10,272 nt of DNA from positions 1 to 10,272 of the forward strand of contig RQOI01000152.1 of NCBI GenBank assembly GCA_003854995.1. The letters are read 5' to 3'. The stretch comes from Candidatus Zhuqueibacterota bacterium (lineage in GTDB: Bacteria; Zhuqueibacterota; Zhuqueibacteria; Residuimicrobiales; Krinioviventaceae). The position numbers and the translations under genes were made by a program. A model generated the notes under the pieces. The model was not told the DNA's origin. It saw only the letters and a program-made list of their open reading frames with translations, and did no database searches. The number at the start of each line of letters is the position of its first letter. The stretch's first letter is position 1. Shown piece after piece: positions 1-6,059 of this stretch.

Positions 1-1062
1 AACATCTTTTTTATAGACCAGCGTGAGATGCGGAAACGGTATCTCGATGCCCTGCCGGTCAAATTCTTCTTTCACCTGTTTGAGGAGATCGCATTTCATG
101 ACAAAGGCGTCATCGGCGTTCTGCGCCCACGCCCAGGCGCGCAGAATGACGCTGGAATCCGCCAGTGCGAGCACGCGCACTATGGCAATCGGTCTGTTCT
201 CCGCTATCGCCGCCGCATCTCGGTTATCAATGCACATGGGATGCCGTTCCGATACGCTCCGCATGATCGCCATCGCTCTGTCGATATCCGAATCATAACT
301 GATGCCGATCTCCAGGTGCACGCAAATCTTTTCTTCGATCAGATTGGAATTGATGATGGTCTCCGCATTGACCGTCGAGTTCGGAATGATGACGCGACGG
401 TTCTCAAAATTCCGTATGACGGTGTGGCGCAGCGTGATGTCCTCAACCTTGCCTGTGATATCGACGCCGATCTTTATCATATCATCGACGCGAAACGGCT
501 TGAAAATGACGATGAAAACGCCGCTGACGATGTTGGCCAAGGCGTGCTGCGATGCAAATGCCGCCACAGCAGCGACGATGCCGGCGCTGGCCAGCAGGGT
601 TGTGCCGACGGCGCGAAGAGCCGGAATCGAATAAAAGATGAAAAAAAAGGAGATGAGGAGTATGATCGCGTTGATGGCATTCTTTAAAAAATTGAATGCG
701 GTCGGATCCACTTTGAGGTTCTGCGCCGATTTCTGCAGGTATCGGCCCAGGCCGTATCGCACCAGTCGTTGAAAAAAAATCGTCAAAATGATGACCGCAA
801 CAATGGTGAGGAGGTAACGCAGCTCGGTGTCGAGCAGGGACCTCGCCGACGGAATGGCGTAAAAGCACAACAGCAACGCCAGAATGATGATGACCCAGTT
901 GATGACGCCCAGCAAAAGCTGATAGGTGGATGGCTCGCCGTCTTCTTCTTCAGTTTTAAATTTTCGAAAGGCCAGTCGGATGAATCGCTGCACCACGATT
1001 GCCATGATGATGATGGCCAAGACGTACAACATGTGGAGCCAGTTCTTGTCGAGAAATTCCAT
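1..1062 (-). CDS. MscS family small-conductance mechanosensitive ion channel (3' end beyond the window)
   Basis: An inner-membrane channel that opens under membrane tension and releases solutes during hypo-osmotic shock (family knowledge). The frame is open for 354 codons from ATG at 1062 to the left edge, with no stop inside the window. Hydrophobic segments lie near residues 11-28, 48-70, 82-100 and 128-147. They are followed by the Gly/Ala-rich pore helix at about 153-190, ending in the family-typical FKPFRVDD. The beta domain follows, with IIPNS at 225-229, then the alpha/beta C-terminal domain. The last visible residues (GIEIPFPHLTLVY, 338-350) are where MscS proteins normally end, so only a few codons should be missing. 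The start is fixed by AAGGAGG six bases upstream. It is the probable last gene of the unit starting at 2476. Five hydrophobic segments is more than the three of E. coli MscS but common in the family. Confidence 0.93.
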   Translation of the reverse strand, partial: MEFLDKNWLHMLYVLAIIIMAIVVQRFIRLAFRKFKTEEEDGEPSTYQLLLGVINWVIIILALLLCFYAIPSARSLLDTELRYLLTIVAVIILTIFFQRLVRYGLGRYLQKSAQNLKVDPTAFNFLKNAINAIILLISFFFIFYSIPALRAVGTTLLASAGIVAAVAAFASQHALANIVSGVFIVIFKPFRVDDMIKIGVDITGKVEDITLRHTVIRNFENRRVIIPNSTVNAETIINSNLIEEKICVHLEIGISYDSDIDRAMAIMRSVSERHPMCIDNRDAAAIAENRPIAIVRVLALADSSVILRAWAWAQNADDAFVMKCDLLKQVKEEFDRQGIEIPFPHLTLVYKKDV

Positions 1063-1212
1063 GTCACACCTCCTTGTTCAATGCCACCATCGCTCTTCAT
1101 CTACCCCATCAATCGTCGCGTCATCAACTCGCCTGTCAACCCCTGCATCTCAGTCATCTGTATAGCTGGCAGATTTCATTTCTCGCAACGCCTGATTGCA
1201 GAATCCGCAGCG
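1063..1212 (-). other. Intergenic spacer with TTGAYRG-like short repeats
   Basis: These 150 bases separate the UPF0316 stop from the MscS start. Read on the minus strand, the middle (about 1100-1165) is purine- and TGA-rich and repeats short TTGA-containing words: TTGACAGG at 1132-1139, TTGATGAC at 1120-1127 and TTGATGGG at 1105-1112. No convincing gene or T-tailed terminator hairpin is seen. A 17-codon ATG frame in the region lacks a good ribosome binding site. The stretch may be a decayed low-complexity repeat or hold an internal promoter for MscS; neither is proven. Confidence 0.4.
1069..1075 (-). promoter_or_regulatory. Ribosome binding site of the MscS gene
   Basis: AAGGAGG on the minus strand, six bases before the ATG at 1062. 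This is close to the ideal anti-16S match and decides the start. Its strength suggests that MscS is translated independently despite the 150-base gap from the gene before it. Confidence 0.85.
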
Positions 1213-1785
1213 CTATTTCCGCGGCGTGAGCATGAACCGTTTGAAGCGTATCTTTTTTTCTATCGGCATGACATTTTTGCTGGCATAGCCGATGTCTTCA
1301 ATCGTGTAAAATGCTTGTGGATTGTATTCGCGAATCTTGCCGGTAATTTTTTCGATCTCTTTGCGCTTGATGATGGTGAAAACGACATTGACCTGACCGC
1401 TGGCGCCGAATGCAGGGACATCGGTGACGAGATAACCAGCCTCCCGCAGCGCTTCCACTAGAGTGACGGCCGGCTTGGCGGTGATGATTCGAATGAGCAC
1501 CGTGCCCATCGCCAGCTTTTGGTCGATCAGCATGCCGATCCAGCTGCCCGTGGCAAAGCCCAGAGCATAAGCGATATAATAGTGCGGCTTGTCCACATTT
1601 TGCACTATTTTAGTGATGACGATGATCCATAACAGGACCTCGAAAAAGCCGAGGATCGGCACCAGCATCTTCTTGCCCTTGGCGAGAAAGATGATGCGCA
1701 GGGTGCCGATGGGCACATCGACGATGCGGACAAGAAAGATCAAAAGAGGGTAGACAAAAATAGTGTAAAAATCCTGGGATTCCAC
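1213..1785 (-). CDS. UPF0316 family membrane protein (DUF5698 plus DUF2179)
   Basis: A 190-residue uncharacterised membrane protein. The N-terminal half has three hydrophobic segments (about 8-24, 40-60 and 68-88) and the family-typical R20-x2-D23 and GTLR (27-30) pattern that I associate with DUF5698. The C-terminal half (about 95-170) is soluble and resembles DUF2179, the domain also found at the end of YitT-like proteins, with the VVFTIIKRKEI strand-helix. The length is typical. The start is GTG at 1785, with AAGGGG seven bases upstream. An ATG at 1790 is out of frame and would give only 16 residues. The ribosome binding site abuts the stop of the upstream small gene (11-base gap), so translation is probably coupled. 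The molecular function of the family is unknown to me; DUF2179 has been proposed as a ligand-binding module. Confidence 0.88.
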   Translation of the reverse strand: MESQDFYTIFVYPLLIFLVRIVDVPIGTLRIIFLAKGKKMLVPILGFFEVLLWIIVITKIVQNVDKPHYYIAYALGFATGSWIGMLIDQKLAMGTVLIRIITAKPAVTLVEALREAGYLVTDVPAFGASGQVNVVFTIIKRKEIEKITGKIREYNPQAFYTIEDIGYASKNVMPIEKKIRFKRFMLTPRK

Positions 1786-1796
1786 AGCATTTCCCC

Positions 1797-2066
1797 TTAT
1801 ATCATCTGTGTGGGCGTTAGATTTTCAATCCACTGAACCGTGATGATTTTGTGGCCAACAACATCTTCCCCAATGATTTTGCCGCGGATGTGTACGGCTT
1901 GATCGATCCATTTCATCACCTCCGCATCTTGCTCGCCTTCAATCAAATACCTTTCAAAGCTATCCGTCTGGATGGCCACCTGAATGATGTTGCCGCGCCG
2001 ATCCCATTGGGCCGGAATGACAACCCCGCGAATTTCAATATTTTCTGTTGAATTGCCGGCTTGCAT
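1797..2066 (-). CDS. Small uncharacterised beta-rich protein (89 aa)
   Basis: A conserved-looking hypothetical protein with no signal peptide or membrane segment. Alternating hydrophobic strands (IEIRGVVIPAQWD at 10-22, NIIQVAIQTD at 26-35, AVHIRGKIIGED at 57-68, HKIITVQWIE at 72-81) around one helix (about 46-56) suggest a small beta-barrel of OB type. That fold is inference from the pattern only. I recall similar short proteins with an 'IPxxWDxxGxI' motif in other anaerobic and delta-proteobacterial genomes, without a known function. The gene sits 8 bases after the receiver-like gene and 11 bases before the UPF0316 gene, strong evidence for one transcript. The ribosome binding site is weak (GGCGAG), consistent with translational coupling to the gene before it. 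Confidence 0.75.
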   Translation of the reverse strand: MQAGNSTENIEIRGVVIPAQWDRRGNIIQVAIQTDSFERYLIEGEQDAEVMKWIDQAVHIRGKIIGEDVVGHKIITVQWIENLTPTQMI

Positions 2067-2074
2067 AATCTCGC

Positions 2075-2476
2075 CTATTCAATGAATTCTACCTCTTGTT
2101 CTGAATTACTGTCCCGGTAAATCGTCGGCCGACCGGCGAGCTCGACGATCTTGGTCACGAGTTCGTCAACGGGCGTTTCATTCTGCACAAAAAAGGTGTT
2201 TCCGTCAAGCTCCTTCAGATAGGGGTGCTTGTCATTGTCGATGAGGACAAGAGGCGTATAACGATGATACCTTTTGATAGCTTGAAACTTGCGCGGTCGC
2301 GTGGGATCATCGGCCTTGACATCCCAGACAATGCACTGCACGCCAAAGACAGATATCTCGCGCAATCCTTCCATCACATTCTCGTCAATTACGACCTGAT
2401 AGCCCCGCTGCCGAAGCCGAGCAGTGCACTCTTTCAAATAGTCGTTGTTCTTTCCGATGAGCAAAAGTTTCGACAT
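2075..2476 (-). CDS. Degenerate response-regulator receiver-domain protein (133 aa)
   Basis: A stand-alone receiver-like protein with no output domain. It has the alternating beta/alpha pattern of CheY: KLLLIGKNNDYL (3-14), a helix to about residue 24, YQVV, a second helix, CIVWD (48-52), and PLVLIDND on the fourth strand. D52 occupies the phospho-acceptor position. The acidic pair after strand 1 is replaced by GKNN, the Thr/Ser after strand 4 is not visible, and the Lys-Pro of strand 5 reads ETP. Magnesium binding and classical phosphorylation are therefore doubtful. An acidic tail (about 120-133) follows the domain. A longer frame to 2518 exists, but ATG at 2476 has AGAGGAG six bases upstream and gives a receiver-like N-terminus. 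It is the first gene of the putative unit running to MscS. It may act as a protein-protein or ligand-binding module (inference). Confidence 0.8.
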   Translation of the reverse strand: MSKLLLIGKNNDYLKECTARLRQRGYQVVIDENVMEGLREISVFGVQCIVWDVKADDPTRPRKFQAIKRYHRYTPLVLIDNDKHPYLKELDGNTFFVQNETPVDELVTKIVELAGRPTIYRDSNSEQEVEFIE

Positions 2477-2482
2477 TCGGTT

Positions 2483-2489
2483 CTCCTCT
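2483..2489 (-). promoter_or_regulatory. Ribosome binding site of the receiver-like gene
   Basis: AGAGGAG on the minus strand, six bases before ATG at 2476. It favours this start over the in-frame upstream codon at 2518, which would add 14 non-receiver residues. Confidence 0.8.
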
Positions 2490-2582
2490 TTTACTTTCCG
2501 CTGCCGCCCGCTGATCAATTGTCATGCCATTGTATCAAGTGTCGTATTATCAAGGACTTGGTGAACTCGCATACTCATAATT

Positions 2583-2601
2583 TCAGAACTCTTGGTTCTG
2601 A
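2583..2601. repeat. Perfect 7-bp dyad with 5-base spacer (candidate operator)
   Basis: TCAGAAC, five bases, GTTCTGA. It lies about 107-125 bases upstream of the start at 2476. It has no T-run on either side, so an operator or weak RNA hairpin is more likely than a terminator. The pairing is seen directly; the role is inference. Confidence 0.45.
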
Positions 2602-2608
2602 TAATATA

Positions 2609-2621
2609 ATTGCTCAGCAAT
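2609..2621. repeat. Perfect 6-bp dyad with 1-base centre (candidate operator)
   Basis: ATTGCT, C, AGCAAT. It starts seven bases beyond the dyad at 2583-2601, so the two form a compact palindromic cluster in the presumed promoter region of the 2476 unit. Such spacing suits a protein dimer site, but a chance occurrence in AT-rich DNA cannot be excluded. Confidence 0.4.
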
Positions 2622-2751
2622 AAAATAAAGATTGACCCTGCATTCAGCATCATGCGCCATCCACATAATTTTTTAACACTTTTTATTATATTATAATTAT
2701 TATACTTATATATTCTTCAATTTAAATCGCGCATATCAGTACTCATAATTC

Positions 2752-2886
2752 TTATATTACTTTTTCAGTCTTGACAATTCCGATAAAATTGGAGAGGTGA
2801 TCGCTCTTTGTCAGCACGCCTTGACCATGGCCGCTCTTTGCCAGGCTGACCGTTGCCAGAGAGCCGTGCACTGATTTTACCGCTGT
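2752..2886 (-). other. 44-codon open stretch in frame after the NtrC-family stop (possible gene remnant)
   Basis: Directly after the TGA at 2887-2889 the same frame stays open for 44 codons to TAA at 2752-2754. The residues look protein-like (for example SLAKSGHGQGVLTKSDHL) and a GTG occurs at codon 6. I do not recognise a family. A ribosome binding site is not apparent. The regulator already ends at the family-typical KYGIRKEEF, so this is not a normal part of it. It could be a decayed gene fragment, a small protein, or chance, since 44 codons without a stop is not rare. Confidence 0.25.
2802..2844. repeat. Imperfect 13-bp direct repeat, 30 bases apart
   Basis: CGCTCTTTGTCAG at 2802-2814 and CGCTCTTTGCCAG at 2832-2844 differ at one position. 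They lie in the GC-richer part of the spacer downstream of the NtrC-family gene. A nearby AGAGAGCC gives weak inverted complementarity to the second copy. No function is assigned. Confidence 0.45.
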
Positions 2887-4293
2887 TCATTTCTTTTTAA
2901 ACTCTTCCTTTCGAATGCCGTATTTGGTCAAAAGTTTGTGCAGTTGGCGAGGACCGATGCCGGCCGCTTTCGCCGTGTCATTGATCTTTCCATTGTGATT
3001 CGCCAGCTGTTCTTTGAGGTATTCTCTCTCAATCCGTTCGATCTCCCTGCCTCGTATATGGCTGAGCGTGAGCGATGTATCGATCAGACGCGTGTAGGTG
3101 TTTTTGCTCTGAAACAGTTCGTTCGGAAAGTAGTCACGCGTGAGGATAGGAGTTGTGGCGATGATATAGGCGCGTTCGATGATGTTCTCCAGCTCGCGGA
3201 TGTTGCCAGGCCACGAATATTTCTGCAACGCCGTGAGAACAGCGGGATCAACGCCATGAATATTCTTGCCATAGAAACGATCCAGCTTTTTGACAAACTG
3301 CTCCACGAGCAACGGGATATCGCCAGCGCGTTCGCGCAAAGGAGGAATTTCAATCGGAAAGACATTCAGCCGATAATAGAGGTCATTGCGGAACTCACCG
3401 CAGTCGACCATGGCTTTCAAGTCCGCGTTTGTGGCGACAATGATGCGCACGTCCACGGCGAGCGTCATTTCGCCGCCAACGCGCTGAAAAGACCGATCTT
3501 GCACGATTTGCAGCAATTTTATCTGCATGGCTGCGGAGATGGTGCCGATTTCATCCAAAAAGATCGTTCCCTTGTCGGCGATCTCGAACTTGCCCAACTT
3601 TCGCCGCACCGCGCCCGTGAAAGCCCCCTTTTCATGGCCGAACAATTCGCTTTCCAGCAAGGTATCAGGGATGGCGCCGCAGTGCACGCTGATGAATTGT
3701 TTGTCCCGTCGCGTGCTGTGCTGATGAATGAGATGTGCGATGACGCTCTTGCCGGTCCCGGTCTCGCCGGTCAACAGGACCGTGCTGTCAGACTGACTGA
3801 CAGACCGGATTTTATCATAAACTCCGCGCATGACGGTGGAGTTTGTCCGTAACAGCGCCAAAGATTCATCGTTCCAGAACTTGTCGCGCAAATAGTCCAG
3901 CTCGGACTGCAGGCGTATATTTTCATTGATCTGATCGATGACGAGTTTCACTTCATTCGACGAAACAGGCAAAGTCAGATAATCGGTCGCGCCAGCCTTA
4001 ACCGCGCGGATGGCGGAACGCACCCTGCCGGGCTGGCAGAGCATGACGATCTCGACGGTCGGATTCAGCCGCCAGAAAGCGGCCAGCTGTTCTCGCAGAT
4101 CGGCCTGCGTGGTCAAGCGGATGAGCTCGACGTCAATGAAAATGAATTCACATCGTCTTGTCCGGCATATCTCCAGACTTTCAGCCAGACTGCTGCTCTC
4201 TTCAATGATGAACTGCTCGTCAAATGCATCGCGAAGCGCTTGCACAGCCTCGCTATTTTCAGTTGCCGCAAGAATGTATTGGTCTGTCTTCAT
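2887..4293 (-). CDS. Sigma-54-dependent NtrC-family transcriptional regulator with degenerate receiver domain
   Basis: A cytoplasmic activator that hydrolyses ATP to remodel sigma-54 RNA polymerase at promoters (family knowledge). It has 468 residues, the usual length. Residues 1-125 form a receiver-like domain: D54 sits at the phospho-acceptor position (FIFIDVE), but the acidic pair after strand 1 is absent (YILAATENSE) and the strand-5 Lys is Leu (LTLPVSS). The AAA+ domain covers about 148-380, with Walker A GETGTGKS (176-183), the sigma-54 contact loop GAFTGA (223-228), Walker B FLDE (245-248), arginines R302 and R308, and sensor II NIREL (364-368). A Fis-type helix-turn-helix lies at about 420-460. 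A longer frame starts at TTG 4353, but ATG at 4293 fits the receiver start; its ribosome binding site is weak. It stands alone between spacers, with no adjacent histidine kinase. Signalling may be non-canonical. Confidence 0.92.
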   Translation of the reverse strand: MKTDQYILAATENSEAVQALRDAFDEQFIIEESSSLAESLEICRTRRCEFIFIDVELIRLTTQADLREQLAAFWRLNPTVEIVMLCQPGRVRSAIRAVKAGATDYLTLPVSSNEVKLVIDQINENIRLQSELDYLRDKFWNDESLALLRTNSTVMRGVYDKIRSVSQSDSTVLLTGETGTGKSVIAHLIHQHSTRRDKQFISVHCGAIPDTLLESELFGHEKGAFTGAVRRKLGKFEIADKGTIFLDEIGTISAAMQIKLLQIVQDRSFQRVGGEMTLAVDVRIIVATNADLKAMVDCGEFRNDLYYRLNVFPIEIPPLRERAGDIPLLVEQFVKKLDRFYGKNIHGVDPAVLTALQKYSWPGNIRELENIIERAYIIATTPILTRDYFPNELFQSKNTYTRLIDTSLTLSHIRGREIERIEREYLKEQLANHNGKINDTAKAAGIGPRQLHKLLTKYGIRKEEFKKK

Positions 4294-4442
4294 GGCATGA
4301 CTTTGCTGAATGCAGGACAAAGCCGACGATGCGTAAAACCGCAGATAGAACAAAAAACATCACTTTCTCACTGATCAATTTCCGCATTAAAATCCGTGCA
4401 TCGTTTTCGCAGCATTCTCTGTTCCATCATTTTTTCATCGCC

Positions 4443-4462
4443 CTGGTCTTTTAAAAGTCCAG
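4443..4462. repeat. 20-bp near-perfect palindrome spanning the stop of the beta-CASP gene
   Basis: CTGG, T, CTTTTAAAAG, T, CCAG on the plus strand; only the T:T positions fail to pair. It includes the TAA stop at 4451-4453. As RNA it gives about seven pairs around a TTAA loop with no following T-run, so it is a poor intrinsic terminator. The rest of the spacer 4294-4450 shows no clear promoter or gene. Confidence 0.4.
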
Positions 4463-5848
4463 CTCGACGCTATCGAACAACTTGGGCACCACAACATCCC
4501 AGCCAAATCGATCGCGAATCTTCTGCGCCATGGCTTCGGACGAGCCACCTTCACCGTGCACGATGAATATGCGCTCCGGCGCTTTATTGAACGCCATGAG
4601 CCAGGCCAGAATTTCATTATAGTCGCCGTGGCCGGAGGTGCCGTGCACAGACTCTATGCGAGCCTTGATGGGAACTTCCTGGCCATGGATTTTGATCGTC
4701 TCGCTCCCTTCCAGTATTTTGCGTCCGCGCGTGCCGATGGCCTGATAGCCGATGAAGAGCACGGTCGTGCTCGGATCCGGCAATCGCGCCGCCATATGAT
4801 GCAGGATGCGACCGCCCTCAACCATGCCGCTTGAAGAGATGATGATGGCGCCTTTTTTGACATCATTGATGGCAATGGAATCCTCGCGAGATTTGCACAC
4901 GTGCAGCCTTTTCGTCTTGAACAGCTCCTTGCCACCAATGAATTCGACCCGGGCGAACAGATCCATGTCAGCCAGGTGATTTTTAAAAACATCCACTGTC
5001 TCGATCGCCATCGGCGAATCGATGAACACCTGCAAATCCGGGATGAGTTTTTTCTCCTCAAAGGTGCGGATTTTATACAGCATGGTTTGGGTGCGGCCCA
5101 CGGCGAATGACGGGATGACGATGACGCCGTTTCTTTGATACCCCTCGTTTATGATGCGAATCAGCTCACCATCTGTATCCTCGTCTCCGTGCAGACGATC
5201 GCCATAAGTCGACTCAAGGACAAGATAATCGACATTGAAGACCTGTGTCGGCGTTCTGAGCACCGGCTGATCCGGCCGGCCAAAATCGCCGCTGAATAAA
5301 ATCTTGCGCGACTGACGGCCATCCTCTTTCTTGAATTCAATGAAGGATGATCCCAATATATGGCCGGCATCTTTGAATTTAACGCGATAGTGCGGCAGCA
5401 CATCATAATATTCCTCACCATAGTAGAGTGGCTGAACAAGCTCCAGGGCGCGTTCGGCATCTTCCACCGTATAAAGCGGCAGGGCCGGCTTGTGCTTGGA
5501 ATAACCGCGCTTATTGGCCCATTTGGCATCTTCCTCCTGCAGGTGAGCGCTGTCTTTGAGCATAATCTTGCTCAAGTCAAAGGTCGTATCAGTGCTATGC
5601 ACCGGACCGGAAAATCCTCCTTTGACCAGACGCGGCAACCAGCCCGTATGGTCGATGTGCGCATGGGTGAGAAAAACGCGATCGATTTCACTCGGCGGGA
5701 CCGGAAAGTCCTCCCAATTGCGAAGTCTATCCTCCTTGCGTCCCTGAAAGAGGCCGCAATCGATCAGCAACTTTTTACCCTCGATTTCCAGCAAATGACG
5801 TGATCCCGTTACCGTTCCCGCAGCGCCTAAAAAAGTCAATTTCGCCAT
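4451..5848 (-). CDS. Beta-CASP metallo-beta-lactamase fold ribonuclease (COG1236 type)
   Basis: A predicted zinc-dependent RNA-processing nuclease of the CPSF73/YSH1-like group, acting in the cytoplasm on RNA ends or internal sites (family knowledge). It has 465 residues, the usual length. The metallo-beta-lactamase core carries THAHIDH (61-67), H163 in DAGHILGSS, and D188 in FSGDFGRPD. The beta-CASP insert follows, with ESTYGDR (212-218), SFAVGRTQ (247-254), DSPMA (277-281) and SSGMVEGGR (339-347), then SGHGD with H407 and VHGE with H431. All expected metal ligands are present, so it should be active. Start choice: a longer frame begins at 5899, but ATG at 5848 gives the family-typical MAKLTFLGAAGTVTGS, with GAGGAG just upstream at a tight three-base spacing. 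It has no KH domains, unlike archaeal CPSF homologues. It stands alone, divergent from the nucleotidase gene. Confidence 0.93.
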   Translation of the reverse strand: MAKLTFLGAAGTVTGSRHLLEIEGKKLLIDCGLFQGRKEDRLRNWEDFPVPPSEIDRVFLTHAHIDHTGWLPRLVKGGFSGPVHSTDTTFDLSKIMLKDSAHLQEEDAKWANKRGYSKHKPALPLYTVEDAERALELVQPLYYGEEYYDVLPHYRVKFKDAGHILGSSFIEFKKEDGRQSRKILFSGDFGRPDQPVLRTPTQVFNVDYLVLESTYGDRLHGDEDTDGELIRIINEGYQRNGVIVIPSFAVGRTQTMLYKIRTFEEKKLIPDLQVFIDSPMAIETVDVFKNHLADMDLFARVEFIGGKELFKTKRLHVCKSREDSIAINDVKKGAIIISSSGMVEGGRILHHMAARLPDPSTTVLFIGYQAIGTRGRKILEGSETIKIHGQEVPIKARIESVHGTSGHGDYNEILAWLMAFNKAPERIFIVHGEGGSSEAMAQKIRDRFGWDVVVPKLFDSVELDF

Positions 5849-6059
5849 GATCTCCTCGATTGTTTTTACCATTAAAGATAAGGATATGAAAATCGCCATT
5901 CAACTAAAAACTGCACCAGCGCGCATGCGATGATATCCTTCATCCGTACTTCTTATCCTGTACCGCACCAGCGGCAAGGGTAAAAAGCCTTCGTTGCCGG
6001 ACAATTTTTTCTTGCTTGACCGCGATAAAATTCTTAAACTAGAAAAACCAGGAGCTCTC
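5849..6059. promoter_or_regulatory. Divergent intergenic region with inverted and direct repeats
   Basis: It separates the minus-strand ribonuclease gene from the plus-strand nucleotidase gene, so it should hold promoters in both directions. It contains AAGGATAT (5880-5887) and its inverse ATATCCTT (5933-5940), a GCACCAGCG direct repeat (5913-5921 and 5965-5973), and a palindromic CGCATGCG (5922-5929). No consensus -35/-10 pair or sigma-54 element is convincing. The role of the repeats as operators is inference. Confidence 0.5.
6050..6054 (+). promoter_or_regulatory. Ribosome binding site that selects the GTG start of the nucleotidase
   Basis: AGGAG five bases before GTG at 6060. It picks this start over the in-frame TTG at 5994, which has no such site and would put 22 charged or polar residues before the lipoprotein signal. 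Confidence 0.8.

Larger units (their letters stand above)
2477..2886. other. AT-rich intergenic region with dyads, upstream of the 2476 unit and downstream of the NtrC-family gene
   Basis: About 400 bases with no recognisable gene on either strand. It must carry the promoter of the minus-strand unit starting at 2476. The core, about 2665-2760, is strongly AT-rich compared with the genes around it. Two dyads lie at 2583-2601 and 2609-2621. A -10-like TACAAT lies at 2529-2534 on the minus strand, without a good -35 partner. I see no sigma-54 -24/-12 element and no GC hairpin followed by a T-run. The part next to the regulator gene (2752-2886) is GC-richer and carries a short open frame and a direct repeat, listed separately. 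Confidence 0.6.

Noticed and set aside
28..687. 219-codon plus-strand open frame
   Set aside because: It lies opposite the MscS gene, whose minus-strand translation gives a clear channel protein with pore helix and IIPNS motif. The plus-strand product resembles nothing and is Asp/Arg-rich, as antisense frames are.
769..1461. 230-codon plus-strand open frame spanning the MscS-UPF0316 spacer
   Set aside because: Its length comes from being antisense to two real genes. There is no family resemblance and no ribosome binding site.
1788..1790. ATG start for the UPF0316 gene
   Set aside because: It is out of frame with the protein and gives a 16-residue peptide. The GTG at 1785 has the right ribosome binding site spacing.
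2477..2886. Sigma-54 (-24/-12) promoter next to the sigma-54 regulator
   Set aside because: I looked for GG-N10-GC in TGGCAC/TTGC context in the larger intergenic regions (2477-2886, 4294-4450 and 5849-6059) and found no acceptable match.
2887..2889. TGA as a recoded (selenocysteine or readthrough) codon
   Set aside because: The regulator ends at the family-typical C-terminus just before this TGA, and no SECIS-like hairpin is recognisable immediately after it.
2938..3852. 304-codon plus-strand open frame
   Set aside because: It is antisense to the NtrC-family regulator, which has all AAA+ motifs on the minus strand.
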